This document shows positions 7,942 to 16,595 of a stretch of DNA of 36,970 bases, one piece after another (position 1 is the first letter of the stretch; every line of letters starts with the position of its first letter). A program made the position numbers and the translations under genes. The stretch covers positions 1 to 36,970 of the forward strand of contig SHZD01000038.1 of the NCBI GenBank assembly GCA_009692465.1. The letters run 5' to 3'. The notes beneath the pieces are model-generated. The model worked only from the letters and a program-made list of their open reading frames with translations. It was not told the origin of the DNA and made no database searches. The stretch is from Myxococcales bacterium. Lineage in GTDB: Bacteria > Myxococcota_A > UBA9042.

Positions 7942-9123
7942 TTAGGCTTGAACCTCAAACTCGACTTCCATACTGCCGTCGTAGCCTGCGCCATCGCCAG
8001 GGGCAGAGCCTTCGGGCTTGTCGCTGCTCATCAGGCCACTGGTGGTCGTGCAGCGGGCTTGGACCTTGTGTTTGCCAACCGCAAGCGCGACATCAAAGTG
8101 CCATAGCGCCCAGATGTCTGCCCCCTTGTTGTAATCGAACACAGCGGCTTGCCACGCGCCGCCATCGACGCGCACGTCGACTTTGGTGATGGGATCCGAA
8201 CCGGCGTAAGCGGTGCCTTGGACCCGCGTCTTGCCGAGCTTCAAAATGCTTTCGTCGGTTGGGTACTTAATGAAAGTATTGGGCTTATACGGCGCCGGAT
8301 CCGACCAGCCTTTGGTTTCCCAATACCCCGCATAGGCGGCATCGACAAAATCAATAGCGGTCATCCACTTGGGATTCTTCATGCCGTAGCGGCCCGGCAC
8401 CAATAGCCGCACCGGAAAGCCGTGTTCCGCCGGCAACGGTTGGCCATTCATCCGCCACACGACCCACAGGGGCTTGCTGACATCACTCGCCGGCAGTCCG
8501 GTCGTGTAGCCGTCAAACGCCGAAATCTTGATAAACGGCAGCTTAGGTACGGTCAATCCGCGTGTTTCCAGCAGCTTGGCCAAAGGCAGCCCGGTCCAAA
8601 CGGCATTGCCGATCGCTTGTCCCCACGGACTGGTGCCGATGCACACCAGAGTATGTTCGCGGTCGAGTGCGGAGATGGCCTCCAACTCCGCTAACGTAAA
8701 GGCTGTCACCGGCTTGCCGGCGTCGAGGATCTGCAGCTTGTAGGTTAAGGCATCGTAAGCCGGAGTGCCACAACAACTTGTAATATAATGCTTTTCATTC
8801 GAGGTGACCGCAGGCGTTGGCAAGGCCTGATTAACAATGCCCTGTGCTGCCGCCGCATCGATCGAAGCAGCATCGGCCGCTGGCTTAGCCCCAACATCAA
8901 CCTCACCGGCAGCAGCAGCGTCGGCTTTTCCGGCATCGGTTCGGCTTGCCGTCGCCGAATCTCCAGTCTGGCCGTTGCCGTCGACTGCATCAGTCCCGCC
9001 TGTAGCGGCAGGCGCGGCGTTGGGGGCTTGATCGCCGCACGCGGCAACCGCCAATGCCCCGATCGTGATCAAGACCTCGCGTCGCGACGGCAGTTTCTTT
9101 CGTCCTGATCTGGATTCATTCAT
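7942..9123 (-). CDS. Tat-exported molybdopterin oxidoreductase, sulfite oxidase family
   Basis: A 393-residue protein starting at ATG 9123, chosen because GGAG lies about 8 nt upstream and a twin-arginine lipoprotein signal follows (SRREVLITIG, then VAAC with Cys29). The frame is open further upstream but that part lacks coding character. Behind the lipobox comes an Ala/Asp/Gly-rich linker of about 75 residues. The catalytic domain is the sulfite-oxidase-type molybdopterin-binding fold: Cys161 in LVCIGTSPWG sits where the family's Mo-ligating Cys is found, followed by NAVWTGLPL and FDGYTTGLP. The C-terminal part (VQGTAYAGSDPITKVDVRVD) is the Mo-co dimerisation domain. It probably acts as a periplasmic, membrane-anchored oxidoreductase. 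The Cys context differs from true sulfite oxidases (CAGNRR), so the substrate is open. It is divergent from the DUF2330 gene. Confidence 0.85.
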   Translation of the reverse strand: MNESRSGRKKLPSRREVLITIGALAVAACGDQAPNAAPAATGGTDAVDGNGQTGDSATASRTDAGKADAAAAGEVDVGAKPAADAASIDAAAAQGIVNQALPTPAVTSNEKHYITSCCGTPAYDALTYKLQILDAGKPVTAFTLAELEAISALDREHTLVCIGTSPWGQAIGNAVWTGLPLAKLLETRGLTVPKLPFIKISAFDGYTTGLPASDVSKPLWVVWRMNGQPLPAEHGFPVRLLVPGRYGMKNPKWMTAIDFVDAAYAGYWETKGWSDPAPYKPNTFIKYPTDESILKLGKTRVQGTAYAGSDPITKVDVRVDGGAWQAAVFDYNKGADIWALWHFDVALAVGKHKVQARCTTTSGLMSSDKPEGSAPGDGAGYDGSMEVEFEVQA

Positions 9124-9250
9124 CGGGCAGTCTCCGGCGTCGCCTTGCAGGCCGGCGCTAGGATAGCGGGCCGGGTCGCGCAGTGCCATGTTCATTGTTG
9201 GGAATTCTCCGTGGCCAGCACTGGCTGCATGAACACCGGCAGTTCCTTGT

Positions 9251-9269
9251 ATGTTGATAATTTCAACAT
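9251..9269. promoter_or_regulatory. Palindromic operator / possible enhancer-binding site
   Basis: ATGTTGA-TAATT-TCAACAT is a perfect 7-bp inverted repeat, immediately overlapped by a second palindrome TCAACATGTTGA (9263-9274). It lies about 80-100 bp upstream of the sigma-54 promoter at 9351, a position typical of activator sites for sigma-54 enhancer-binding proteins. It could equally be a repressor site for the divergent gene. Confidence 0.55.
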
Positions 9270-9350
9270 GTTGATTAAACGCACACTTTCCAGCCGGAGC
9301 GCGATTGGAAAACACACGTAATGTCAATAGCTTGCTGGGTCAAGTGCGAT

Positions 9351-9366
9351 TGGCACGGCCCTTGCA
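9351..9366 (+). promoter_or_regulatory. Sigma-54 (RpoN) promoter, -24/-12
   Basis: TGGCACGGCCCTTGCA matches the RpoN consensus TGGCACG-N4-TTGCA exactly, with GG (9352-9353) and GC (9364-9365) separated by the required 10 bp. Transcription would begin near 9377, giving a leader of about 48 nt before the ATG at 9425. It lies on the strand of the DUF2330 gene. Confidence 0.8.
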
Positions 9367-9424
9367 CGGTAGGTTGGCGTGCCGTAGCCTCGCTGCGGCG
9401 AAGACCCTTTCCCTGGAGGATACT

Positions 9425-11605
9425 ATGCTCAAGTTTTGGACAGTTTCAGCGCGCCATCGTTTGGTCGCCGGCACGGTGGCCGTCGCAGCGAGCGTTGCCG
9501 CGCAATTTGCGAGCCCGCAGACTGTGTTCGCCTGTGGTGGCTGCTTTTCACCGCCGTCGCCAATCCCCGATCAAACCGTGGTCCAAGATGCCGAGCGCGT
9601 CCTGTTCGTCCGCGACGAAAAGACCAAAAAATCAATAGTGTGGGTCGAAGTCCGCTACTCGGGCCTGGCCAAGGATTTTGGCTGGGTGTTGCCAGTGCCC
9701 AAGCTGCCGGTAGTCGGTGTCGGTTCGCGGGTTGTATTCGACGCACTGGACGGTCGGATGCGCATGCGTTATTCGGTCAAGCAGCGCCCAGCCGAAAACT
9801 GCCGCGATCCCTACGAAGGCTGCAAAGAGCAGTACCAGCCCAATGTCTTCTCGGGCAGGCCGCCGTCTGGAAGTGCCGATACCGCTAGCGCCGACGCGAG
9901 CGCCACCGCCACCAAGGGCGCCGAGGTGGAAGTGTTGGCCTCTGGGACCACCGGGCCCTATGACTACGTCGTCATCAAGGGCAACGAGGCCACCGCGCTC
10001 AGCAAATGGCTCAACGACCGAGGCTACAGCACCCCAGCCAAAGCGACGCCGATCATTCAGTCGCACGCGAATATGGGGCACTTGTTTGTCGCGATCAAGC
10101 TGGCCAACGGTTCGGGCGTGGAGGCCATTCGTCCGGTCACTCTGGAAATGCAGGACGCCGAGCCTTGCGTGCCGTTGCGCTTGACCTCGATCGCTGCCGC
10201 TGAAGACATGAACGTCATCGTCACCGTCGGCGGCGTCGGCCGCGCCATCGTCAAGAACTACTTTGACGTGGTGCCCAACCCGATGCGAATGTCGTTTGCG
10301 AACGAGAACTTCCAGTATGTCCCATGCAGCGGTCCCACAAAATACGATTGTCGAATCCCCAAAAACATGCAGCAAGTGGCTGCCGCGGCGATCGACGAAG
10401 CAGCCGGGCACGCGTTTATTACCGAGTCGGTGATGACCGGTGCCGCGCTCAAGGAAATGTCGCCGCTGCAAAAATTCAACTTGCAGAATCTGTCAAAACT
10501 CAAAAATTATGACGAGTTGGCCGCCTATTTGCCGCAGAGTGGTTTGCCCATTTCGGACGAGATTGCCGAAACCCTTGAGCCAACTTTGCAACTGAAGAAG
10601 AATTTTCCAAAGGTCACGCCGGTGCAAATGCTCGCCAACCTGCGCTCATGCGGCCAATACTGGACGATGGCGTTTGGTCCACCGGATTGCGTCTTGGCCG
10701 GCCAGAATTTGACGCTGACCCACGCCGAGCTGCTCAAGATCGGTTTCGACGGGGTTGCTCTGGCTAAGGACATGAAAACAGGTATTATTGACCCGCTGTT
10801 TACGGTCGGCGAACTGCTCGGCCAAAGTGGCAAGGTGACCCGCTTGGCCATGCGCATCTCGCCCGACGAGATGGATCGCGACCCGGTGTTTGCCTTCAAT
10901 CCGACCCTTCCCGACGTGATCCCGGAGCGCACTGTTGAGTTCAATCAAGTGTGTCCGACGGGTTGGTATGCGTGGTCTGACGGTGACTCGCAATTGCAAA
11001 GCTATCGCATTTCGATCGACGGCTTGGGTACTTGGGTGTTCACCGGCAACAATGCGGTCGATTCTCGCTTCAAAGACGCCCCTGCCGCCCTCGTCACGGT
11101 CATTCAGGAAGAGACGGGCAACCCGATCGCCATCGCTCAGGGCCAGATTGCCGTCGTCGATCAGGCAATCATTGGGGCCAAGCCCGGCTCCAGCAGCTTG
11201 CCCAAGGATTTGACCATCAAGGCGCCGGCACCGTGGACGCCACCCAAATCCGAGCCGCTGTACGTCAAATTAGGCCCGTGGAAAAAGCCCAACCAGTGGT
11301 GTACCCCCAAAGAGGGCTGGGTCAATGGCCAGTTGCCGCCAAAGACCACTGCCACTGGCGGCGACGCCGGAACGGATGGCGGCGGGGCGGACGCTGCAAC
11401 GTCGGGCAATGTGCCTGGAATCGACGCCGCCGGCGGCTGGGATGACGCCCAAACACCTGCTGCGCAACCGTCGGCAGGTGGCTCGCCGGCCAAAAGCGAT
11501 AGCTCGTGCACGGCCAATCGCACTGCGCCGTCAGCGTGGTTGAGCGTAGTGGCCGCACTCGCTTTGGCGAGCTTAGCACTCAGCCGTCGGCGCCAACGTA
11601 GCTAA
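9425..11605 (+). CDS. DUF2330 domain-containing exported protein with C-terminal sorting-like tail
   Basis: A 726-residue protein beginning at ATG 9425, with GGAGGA four bases upstream. The open frame before it is not needed. A signal peptide (residues 1 to about 36) ends just before CGGCF (37-41), the hallmark start of DUF2330 proteins. The following stretch, with VEVRYSGLAKDFGWVLPVP, fits the family. The middle is a soluble, Cys-containing region of unknown function. A Gly/Ala/Asp/Thr-rich linker leads to SSCTANR, a hydrophobic helix AWLSVVAALALASLAL and SRRRQRS, which resembles the MYXO-CTERM sorting tag, so surface anchoring is likely. Expression probably depends on the sigma-54 promoter at 9351. 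The stop TAA (11603-11605) directly abuts repeat B copy 2. Confidence 0.85.
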   Translation: MLKFWTVSARHRLVAGTVAVAASVAAQFASPQTVFACGGCFSPPSPIPDQTVVQDAERVLFVRDEKTKKSIVWVEVRYSGLAKDFGWVLPVPKLPVVGVGSRVVFDALDGRMRMRYSVKQRPAENCRDPYEGCKEQYQPNVFSGRPPSGSADTASADASATATKGAEVEVLASGTTGPYDYVVIKGNEATALSKWLNDRGYSTPAKATPIIQSHANMGHLFVAIKLANGSGVEAIRPVTLEMQDAEPCVPLRLTSIAAAEDMNVIVTVGGVGRAIVKNYFDVVPNPMRMSFANENFQYVPCSGPTKYDCRIPKNMQQVAAAAIDEAAGHAFITESVMTGAALKEMSPLQKFNLQNLSKLKNYDELAAYLPQSGLPISDEIAETLEPTLQLKKNFPKVTPVQMLANLRSCGQYWTMAFGPPDCVLAGQNLTLTHAELLKIGFDGVALAKDMKTGIIDPLFTVGELLGQSGKVTRLAMRISPDEMDRDPVFAFNPTLPDVIPERTVEFNQVCPTGWYAWSDGDSQLQSYRISIDGLGTWVFTGNNAVDSRFKDAPAALVTVIQEETGNPIAIAQGQIAVVDQAIIGAKPGSSSLPKDLTIKAPAPWTPPKSEPLYVKLGPWKKPNQWCTPKEGWVNGQLPPKTTATGGDAGTDGGGADAATSGNVPGIDAAGGWDDAQTPAAQPSAGGSPAKSDSSCTANRTAPSAWLSVVAALALASLALSRRRQRS

Positions 11606-11746
11606 ACTCGATCGCCCAAGTCCGGCACCATGTGCCGAATCGGCGATCTCGTGCTTGCTGGGTAGGTCGCCAAGCTCGCGTCTGCTGTGCAGCCGACTCG
11701 CGGCTCCGATCCAAAGTTGATCTCGAAATTGGGAGACTGTGTATAG
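11606..11746 (-). repeat. Dispersed repeat B, copy 2 (inverted)
   Basis: The reverse complement closely matches 7726-7866. Differences in the hairpins keep pairing: the AGCCG/CGGCT stem has a changed loop, and the second hairpin reads TTCGGCAC-ATG-GTGCCGGA with a G:T pair. It begins right after the TAA stop of the DUF2330 gene. Confidence 0.85.
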
Positions 11747-11792
11747 AATCCCGCGGACACCACAACGGCAGTCGGCTGCGGGTCCAAAAGGG

Positions 11793-12077
11793 TCAGCCGA
11801 TGGTGAAGACCGCCGTTTGGGCGTCCGCACTGTCGACAACAGCGGCATCCGCGCTGGTTGATGGCACGTCCACTTCGGCACCCGAGGCGTCGGATCCGGC
11901 AACTTCAATGACGGTTTCGGCAACAGAGTCGGAAGGCGCGGCACTGTCGCCACCGGAAATTTCGACGCTGGCCTTGCTGTCTACTTCTGATAAAGAAACA
12001 TCGGCTTGCAGTGTTTCTCCCGCTGTGGCCGCAGCGTCCATGCTCGCCGAATCCAGCCCAGAAGTGGAATCGGGCAA
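11793..12077 (-). CDS. Acidic Ala/Ser/Asp-rich open frame, possible gene remnant
   Basis: A 94-residue open frame with only a TTG start at 12077 and an in-frame TGA 16 bp upstream. No signal peptide, ribosome-binding site or domain is seen. Its composition (runs such as VEISGGDSAAPSDS) closely resembles the linkers that follow lipoboxes in other proteins of this window, for example the molybdopterin enzyme and the giant Cys-rich lipoprotein. It may be the leftover linker of a decayed exported protein, or chance openness of low-complexity DNA. Apart from repeat B and this frame, I see nothing coding in 11747-12417. Confidence 0.2.
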   Translation of the reverse strand: MPDSTSGLDSASMDAAATAGETLQADVSLSEVDSKASVEISGGDSAAPSDSVAETVIEVAGSDASGAEVDVPSTSADAAVVDSADAQTAVFTIG

Positions 12078-12417
12078 AGCAACTGTATTTGATCAATTTG
12101 CTGATTTTTCCTCGCTGCAACCGGAAAACACTGTCAACATGAAGACGGCCGCCGTTGGGCCTACTGCAATTCTGGTTAACCGCATGATGCCTCAACCTCG
12201 GGGTGATTTGCCAAATTGGCATGATTCTGCTGCGGGATCGGCCGGGTCGTGGCCGAACAGCAGGCAATCTTGTTTCGCTGGTGACTCAACGTCAACTGTC
12301 GGTGCGCACCGACCTTGCTTTCACTTGCCGACCGGCGGCGTTGTCGCTAAGGTGAGAACTGGCTTGCGCTTGGGTGCGAGTCACCTGGTCGATCATCGAT
12401 CGGAGCCTATTGACGCA

Positions 12418-13365
12418 ATGGCCCGCGAAGCTAAAATCGTCAAGTTTCGGTTGCTTGGACCCGCGAGTGTTGCGCTGTTCGTGATATGCAGTGCCTTTGT
12501 TGCGGCCCCAGCACTGGCACAAGTCTGCGCCTGCAAGAAGACGGCCAGCGGTATTTGCCAGCGCTGGCTTAAAGCCGAAATTCCGTGGTCACTCTACCTC
12601 GGCTCGGGCAAGGGCATCATCACCGATGACGCTCTTGAGAAGGCCTCCGTCCAAGCGTTCGCGGCGTGGGCCAATGTCAGCTGCAAGTTGTGCATGAGGC
12701 CTGATGCCGCCACAGAGTCCTGTAAGGCAGTGGAATGTGACGCTAATCCGCTAGGTATCGTGCCGAAATACATGGGTCGCGCCGCAGAGCCAATGCTCGC
12801 TAGCTCTTGCAACGGCGTCTACTGCCCAGCGGCGGCTCCGGGGACCTCCCAAATTGCGGTGATTCGCGATGCTGCACAGTGGCCAATGAGCACCGGCGTT
12901 ATCACCGCCCCCATTTTGACTGTCACCAAGCAGGGCGAAATCATCGACGCCGATGTTCTTTTCTTTGATAACGGCAAAAGTTGGTGTCTCGACAAGTGTT
13001 TGCCGAACCAATATCCCCTCGCCGGCGCGTTATTGCAGGAAGTAGGCCATTTCTTGGGCGTCGGTTTCTCCCAACAGACTTTGTCGGTATTAGCGGCTAA
13101 TTTCAGTGATAACGGGACCAATTTGCTGCCGACGCTTGGCATAGATGACGCCCAGTGCGTGTGCCAAATCTATCGCGCGGCGAGTGACATCGCGCAGTGC
13201 GAGGTCAAAGTCGAGCGCACCAGCGGCAGTTGCAGTGCTCGCCCGAGCCAAACGAATTCGAGTCAAGGTCCGCGCGGAGCTCCAGAGCAGGCACTGACGA
13301 TTTTGGCGGTGGCTCTGGCCGCGCTGGTATGGCGTCGGCAGCACTCAGGAACTGTCCTCAAATAA
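12418..13365 (+). CDS. Exported matrixin/metzincin-like protein with degenerate zinc site
   Basis: A 315-residue protein. The frame is open far upstream, but ATG 12418 is chosen because a clear signal peptide starts there (LLGPASVALFVICSAFVAAPALAQ). The mature part is Cys-rich (CACKK, CKLCMRP, SCNGVYC, CLDKC) and resembles the matrixin-like proteases of Myxococcota: a strand region with QIAVIRDAAQW and a helix LLQEVGHFLGVGFS where HExxHxxGxxH is expected. Here the first His is Gln207 and the third is Phe217. Glu208 and His211 remain, so a zinc-dependent protease is unlikely to be active. The tail SCSARPSQTN, then a hydrophobic helix and WRRQH, resembles a sorting tag. The last codons and the TAA stop lie inside repeat C copy 1. 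Without the insertion the frame would run on to TAG at 13500. Confidence 0.65.
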   Translation: MAREAKIVKFRLLGPASVALFVICSAFVAAPALAQVCACKKTASGICQRWLKAEIPWSLYLGSGKGIITDDALEKASVQAFAAWANVSCKLCMRPDAATESCKAVECDANPLGIVPKYMGRAAEPMLASSCNGVYCPAAAPGTSQIAVIRDAAQWPMSTGVITAPILTVTKQGEIIDADVLFFDNGKSWCLDKCLPNQYPLAGALLQEVGHFLGVGFSQQTLSVLAANFSDNGTNLLPTLGIDDAQCVCQIYRAASDIAQCEVKVERTSGSCSARPSQTNSSQGPRGAPEQALTILAVALAALVWRRQHSGTVLK

Positions 13366-13482
13366 CTCGATCGATCTGGGCAACACAGAAGCGGCGAGTC
13401 GGCCTTTCAGGACGCGAGCTTAGCGACCAACAAAGCAAGCAAACGGAACCAGTCCCACAATGACTTATTCTGGGACAGTTCC
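13348..13482 (+). repeat. Repeat C, copy 1 (135-bp MITE-like element)
   Basis: Starts with GGAACTGTCCTCAAATAA and ends with TTATTCTGGGACAGTTCC, an imperfect inverted repeat of about 18 bp. Flanks are TCA (13345-13347) on the left and TTA (13483-13485) on the right. It is nearly identical to 34333-34467 and to the reverse complement of 24906-25040. It provides the stop of the metzincin gene, and its right flank is the stop of the radical SAM gene. Confidence 0.92.
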
Positions 13483-14487
13483 TTACCGAGTCGCAGCACC
13501 TAGATGCCGTGGCAGCGGGCTGAATTCTTTGGCGCCGTGTAGCCGCAAGTAATCCTCCGCCACACCTGGGCACTGCTCAAACGCTGCACAGCTGCGACAT
13601 GACTGCGGAAATACGTTAAAAAATGCCTCGATGTGGGCGATGCTGTAGAGGCGATCGCCGTTCAAGTCTTCCAGGTAGTGCGTCTCGCCAAAACCTGAAC
13701 GGGCGACGTTGCGCAGGTTCGCATCACCCAGCGTGCACGGCGGCGTGTTTTCAAATGAAACTTCAACTCCGTTCGCTTCGCCGATCGCGATACACTGGCG
13801 AAAGTCGTCCGCAATTTCATGATACTGAAGAGCAATCCCCGGCCATGCTCCGCCCTTGCCGCTGGTCGACGGAAATACGAATTTCCACTGCGGCTCACAG
13901 CCCCATCGCGCAATGCCCCATTGCAATAGGCTGGAAAGCTTGGAAATGGTCAGTTTGGTCGCGACCGCATTGATCATCACCGCCACGCCGCAGCGCAAAA
14001 GCTCATCGATGCCGGCGACGATTGCGCTGTGGCCCTTGGCGGTGATTCCAGAAATCTCCATGCTGTCAACAACTTCGTGGGCATGAAGCGAGACGATGGC
14101 GCGCAACAGGCCCAATTCCGCGGTGGTGGCGCAAAATCCGGGTTCGTGCAGGCGGCTGCCATTGGTATTGATGTCCCACGTCATTTTAGCGGCATGTAGC
14201 GCCGTAATCACGTCCAGAAAGGCCGGATGCACGGTTGGCTCGCCGCCGGTAACAACCACTCTCTTCACGCCTTGTGCGTGTAACCATTTGACCCGGCGCA
14301 GCAATTCCGCTGTTGGGATCAGCCAAGCTTGTTCGCGCCCGCTGTTGCTGCACATCGGGCAGTGGTGATTGCAAATCTCGCCCAGACGAAACAGGGCAAT
14401 CGATGCAGACGTAACCGGTGCCGATTCAGCAATACGGCGACGAAACAGGCGGCCCTCAGTGGCGTTGTCTGGCGTTGATGAGGTCAT
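13483..14487 (-). CDS. Radical SAM protein with extra C-terminal Cys cluster
   Basis: A 334-residue radical SAM enzyme. The [4Fe-4S]/SAM motif CxxxCxxC is Cys39, Cys43 and Cys46 in EICNHHCPMC, followed by the conserved VTGGEPTVHP glycine motif and INTNGS. The C-terminal part has further cysteines (PPCTLGD, then SCRSCAAFEQCPG), consistent with a SPASM- or Twitch-like auxiliary cluster, as in enzymes that modify peptides or proteins. The substrate is not evident and no obvious precursor peptide is visible nearby. Its ATG overlaps the stop of the upstream kinase gene by 4 nt (ATGA), so the two are translationally coupled. The TAA stop is the TTA flank of repeat C copy 1. Cytoplasmic. Confidence 0.85.
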   Translation of the reverse strand: MTSSTPDNATEGRLFRRRIAESAPVTSASIALFRLGEICNHHCPMCSNSGREQAWLIPTAELLRRVKWLHAQGVKRVVVTGGEPTVHPAFLDVITALHAAKMTWDINTNGSRLHEPGFCATTAELGLLRAIVSLHAHEVVDSMEISGITAKGHSAIVAGIDELLRCGVAVMINAVATKLTISKLSSLLQWGIARWGCEPQWKFVFPSTSGKGGAWPGIALQYHEIADDFRQCIAIGEANGVEVSFENTPPCTLGDANLRNVARSGFGETHYLEDLNGDRLYSIAHIEAFFNVFPQSCRSCAAFEQCPGVAEDYLRLHGAKEFSPLPRHLGAATR

Positions 14488-16472
14488 GGTTGAGTCCGGC
14501 GAACAGACAAGCGATCACCTTGCCAAAATGACAAGCCTACCGCAGCGCCCGTCAGGGCCAAAAGCCACCGCGGCCAAATGGCTCCCACCAAAGCTGCGAT
14601 TGCAAAGGCCGCGGATGCCCACAGCAAGCGCTTGCCAAATTGCGGCGACAACGCGGCGGCTGCCAGAGCGTACATGCCCAAGTCGAACAACTGCACACCT
14701 GTTGGTGCAACGCCATGCAGGGCCGCTGCGACCCGAATGACTTCGGCGAAGACCATCATCGCTAGCAAAACAAGCAATGTAGTTCGGTTGACCGCAGTGC
14801 TGAGCATTTGCGCTCGACGCCAGTGCCCGACGCCCGCAGTCACTGCGATCGCGACGGCCCCCGGCCACAAGAGATTGAAATGGCTGACTTGGGTCATGCC
14901 CATTTCGACAGCAGCTTGGGCCAAACCAAACATCGCCGGAAATACCGCGGCCAGCGCCCAAACCAACAACCGGCGGCTGCCAGCCCCTCGGTCGCTATCG
15001 TGATCGCGCGCCAGTGCTCGCAGCGATTCCACGTCTGCTTGTTTTTGGGCTTGGCGAGCGCGTTCCACGGCGAGTGCGCTGTCCAGACCTGCATCCGGAA
15101 ACAGCAATTGACCGCGCAACGTTTCTGCAAAATGGAGGTCGCCCTGGGACAGAACGTGCAAAGCAACCACCAAAATCGATGACTGCAGTCCGGTTTGCGC
15201 CGCCGAATAGCCTGGCCACAGCGCCAAAGCTTGCTGAAAGCCAAAGCGCACTTGACCAAACTCAGCATACAACTGGTCAGTCGTCGCGCCGTGTGCGATC
15301 GCGACACGCAAATCGAGCAAGTTGCGCTCAGCGGCGTGGCATAATTCCATTGCCGGTCGTCGCTGCAGGTACTCTTCCAGCGCGCCGGCAAATTCCATGA
15401 CGCCTGCGTAGCGGTCACTTGGCTTGCGGGCCATGGCCTTGGCGCAGATCGCGCTCACTTCGGCGCTGACGGGCGACGCGACTGGTTTTAGATCGCAAGC
15501 GCACATCGCTTGAACGGCATCGGCCAATTGTGGTCGAGAAAACGGCGCATTGCCGGTTAGAATCTCGAATAACAGTGCCCCAAGCTGAAAGACATCGGTC
15601 AAAGTGGTCACCCCTCCCGGTTCGACGCTGGCTTGCTCCGGTGCCATGTAGGCAATAGTGCCTTCGGCCAGCCCGTCCTGAACTGGCCACGGTCGAGTAG
15701 CGCCGCTTTTATCGCGCACCTCGACGGCCATGCCCCAATCCAGAACGTACACTTCGCCAAACCTGCCAATCATAATGTTCACAGGCTTGAGGTCGCGGTG
15801 AACGATGCCGCAAGTGTGTGAAAACGCTAGAGCATTGCAAATCTGCAGTAACACGCGCAATTGGGCGTCCAACCAGTCGTGCCACCGTGAACTTTCGACA
15901 TCGGGACGGTCCTCCATCCGAGTGGCCCATGTATCGCCTTCCACGCGCTTCATAATTAGAATTAAACGGTTATCGCCATCGACCCCTAAGTCGTACACCG
16001 GAACTATATTGGGATGCTGCAGGCGACCGGCGATTCGGGCCTCTTCCAAAAGTGCAGAAGCGTTGCGCGCAGCCCCTGCCAACGCGGACTTGACCGCCAC
16101 TTCGCGGTCCAAGGACACCTGCCGCGCCGCCGTGACCGCCCCCATGCCGCCCAAAGCGATTTGATCGCCAAGAATTAGCCTCGCCGTACGTTTCGACACC
16201 GCTCCGGTTGGACTGGCGTTCTGAGCGTGGACCAGATAGCTGGGCAAAGAGTCGGGAAGCGCCAATATGGAGCGCTCGGCCAGTTTTACGGTTTGGCTTG
16301 CCTGCGCCAAGGGCTGCTGCGCTAGTACCTGCTGGGTAATTTCGGCCGCCAAGTGGTCATTGGCCGACGGCACCGACGCCGCTGGCTGGCTTGGCACCCC
16401 AAAGGCGCGCAGCTGCGCCGAGTTCAAGGCTGGCACCGCCATCCTTACGGTTGGGTCATTGGCCTTGCCCAT
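14484..16472 (-). CDS. Membrane Ser/Thr protein kinase
   Basis: A 662-residue kinase starting at ATG 16472 with AAAGG just upstream. The open frame continues upstream but overlaps a divergent gene and lacks coding character. Residues 1-95 are a disordered-looking leader. The kinase domain follows: Gly-rich loop LGGMGAV (about 107-113), ATP-binding Lys128 in VAVKSA, catalytic loop HRDLKPVN (His225-Asp227), DWG instead of DFG (245-247) and APEQ. The DWG variant occurs in related bacterial kinases, so activity is expected. The last 170 or so residues hold about six hydrophobic segments, so the kinase is membrane-bound with an extended membrane sensor or anchor. It is translationally coupled to the radical SAM gene, suggesting a shared signalling role, which is inference. 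Confidence 0.88.
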   Translation of the reverse strand: MGKANDPTVRMAVPALNSAQLRAFGVPSQPAASVPSANDHLAAEITQQVLAQQPLAQASQTVKLAERSILALPDSLPSYLVHAQNASPTGAVSKRTARLILGDQIALGGMGAVTAARQVSLDREVAVKSALAGAARNASALLEEARIAGRLQHPNIVPVYDLGVDGDNRLILIMKRVEGDTWATRMEDRPDVESSRWHDWLDAQLRVLLQICNALAFSHTCGIVHRDLKPVNIMIGRFGEVYVLDWGMAVEVRDKSGATRPWPVQDGLAEGTIAYMAPEQASVEPGGVTTLTDVFQLGALLFEILTGNAPFSRPQLADAVQAMCACDLKPVASPVSAEVSAICAKAMARKPSDRYAGVMEFAGALEEYLQRRPAMELCHAAERNLLDLRVAIAHGATTDQLYAEFGQVRFGFQQALALWPGYSAAQTGLQSSILVVALHVLSQGDLHFAETLRGQLLFPDAGLDSALAVERARQAQKQADVESLRALARDHDSDRGAGSRRLLVWALAAVFPAMFGLAQAAVEMGMTQVSHFNLLWPGAVAIAVTAGVGHWRRAQMLSTAVNRTTLLVLLAMMVFAEVIRVAAALHGVAPTGVQLFDLGMYALAAAALSPQFGKRLLWASAAFAIAALVGAIWPRWLLALTGAAVGLSFWQGDRLSVRRTQP

Positions 16473-16595
16473 CAGTTGCCTTTGAGCTGCGCGTCGTGGG
16501 AGGGGAAACCGAGCAATCGCGCCAGCAAACTTTAGACGGTGCAGGCCGATGGCACAACGGGCATCGCCCTTTGGTGGCGGACGTGGTCTCGGCGT

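Noticed and set aside
11632..12417. N-terminal extension of the metzincin frame starting within repeat B
   Set aside because: The open frame starts in a repeat and precedes a clear signal peptide at 12418, so the extension is not expected to be translated.
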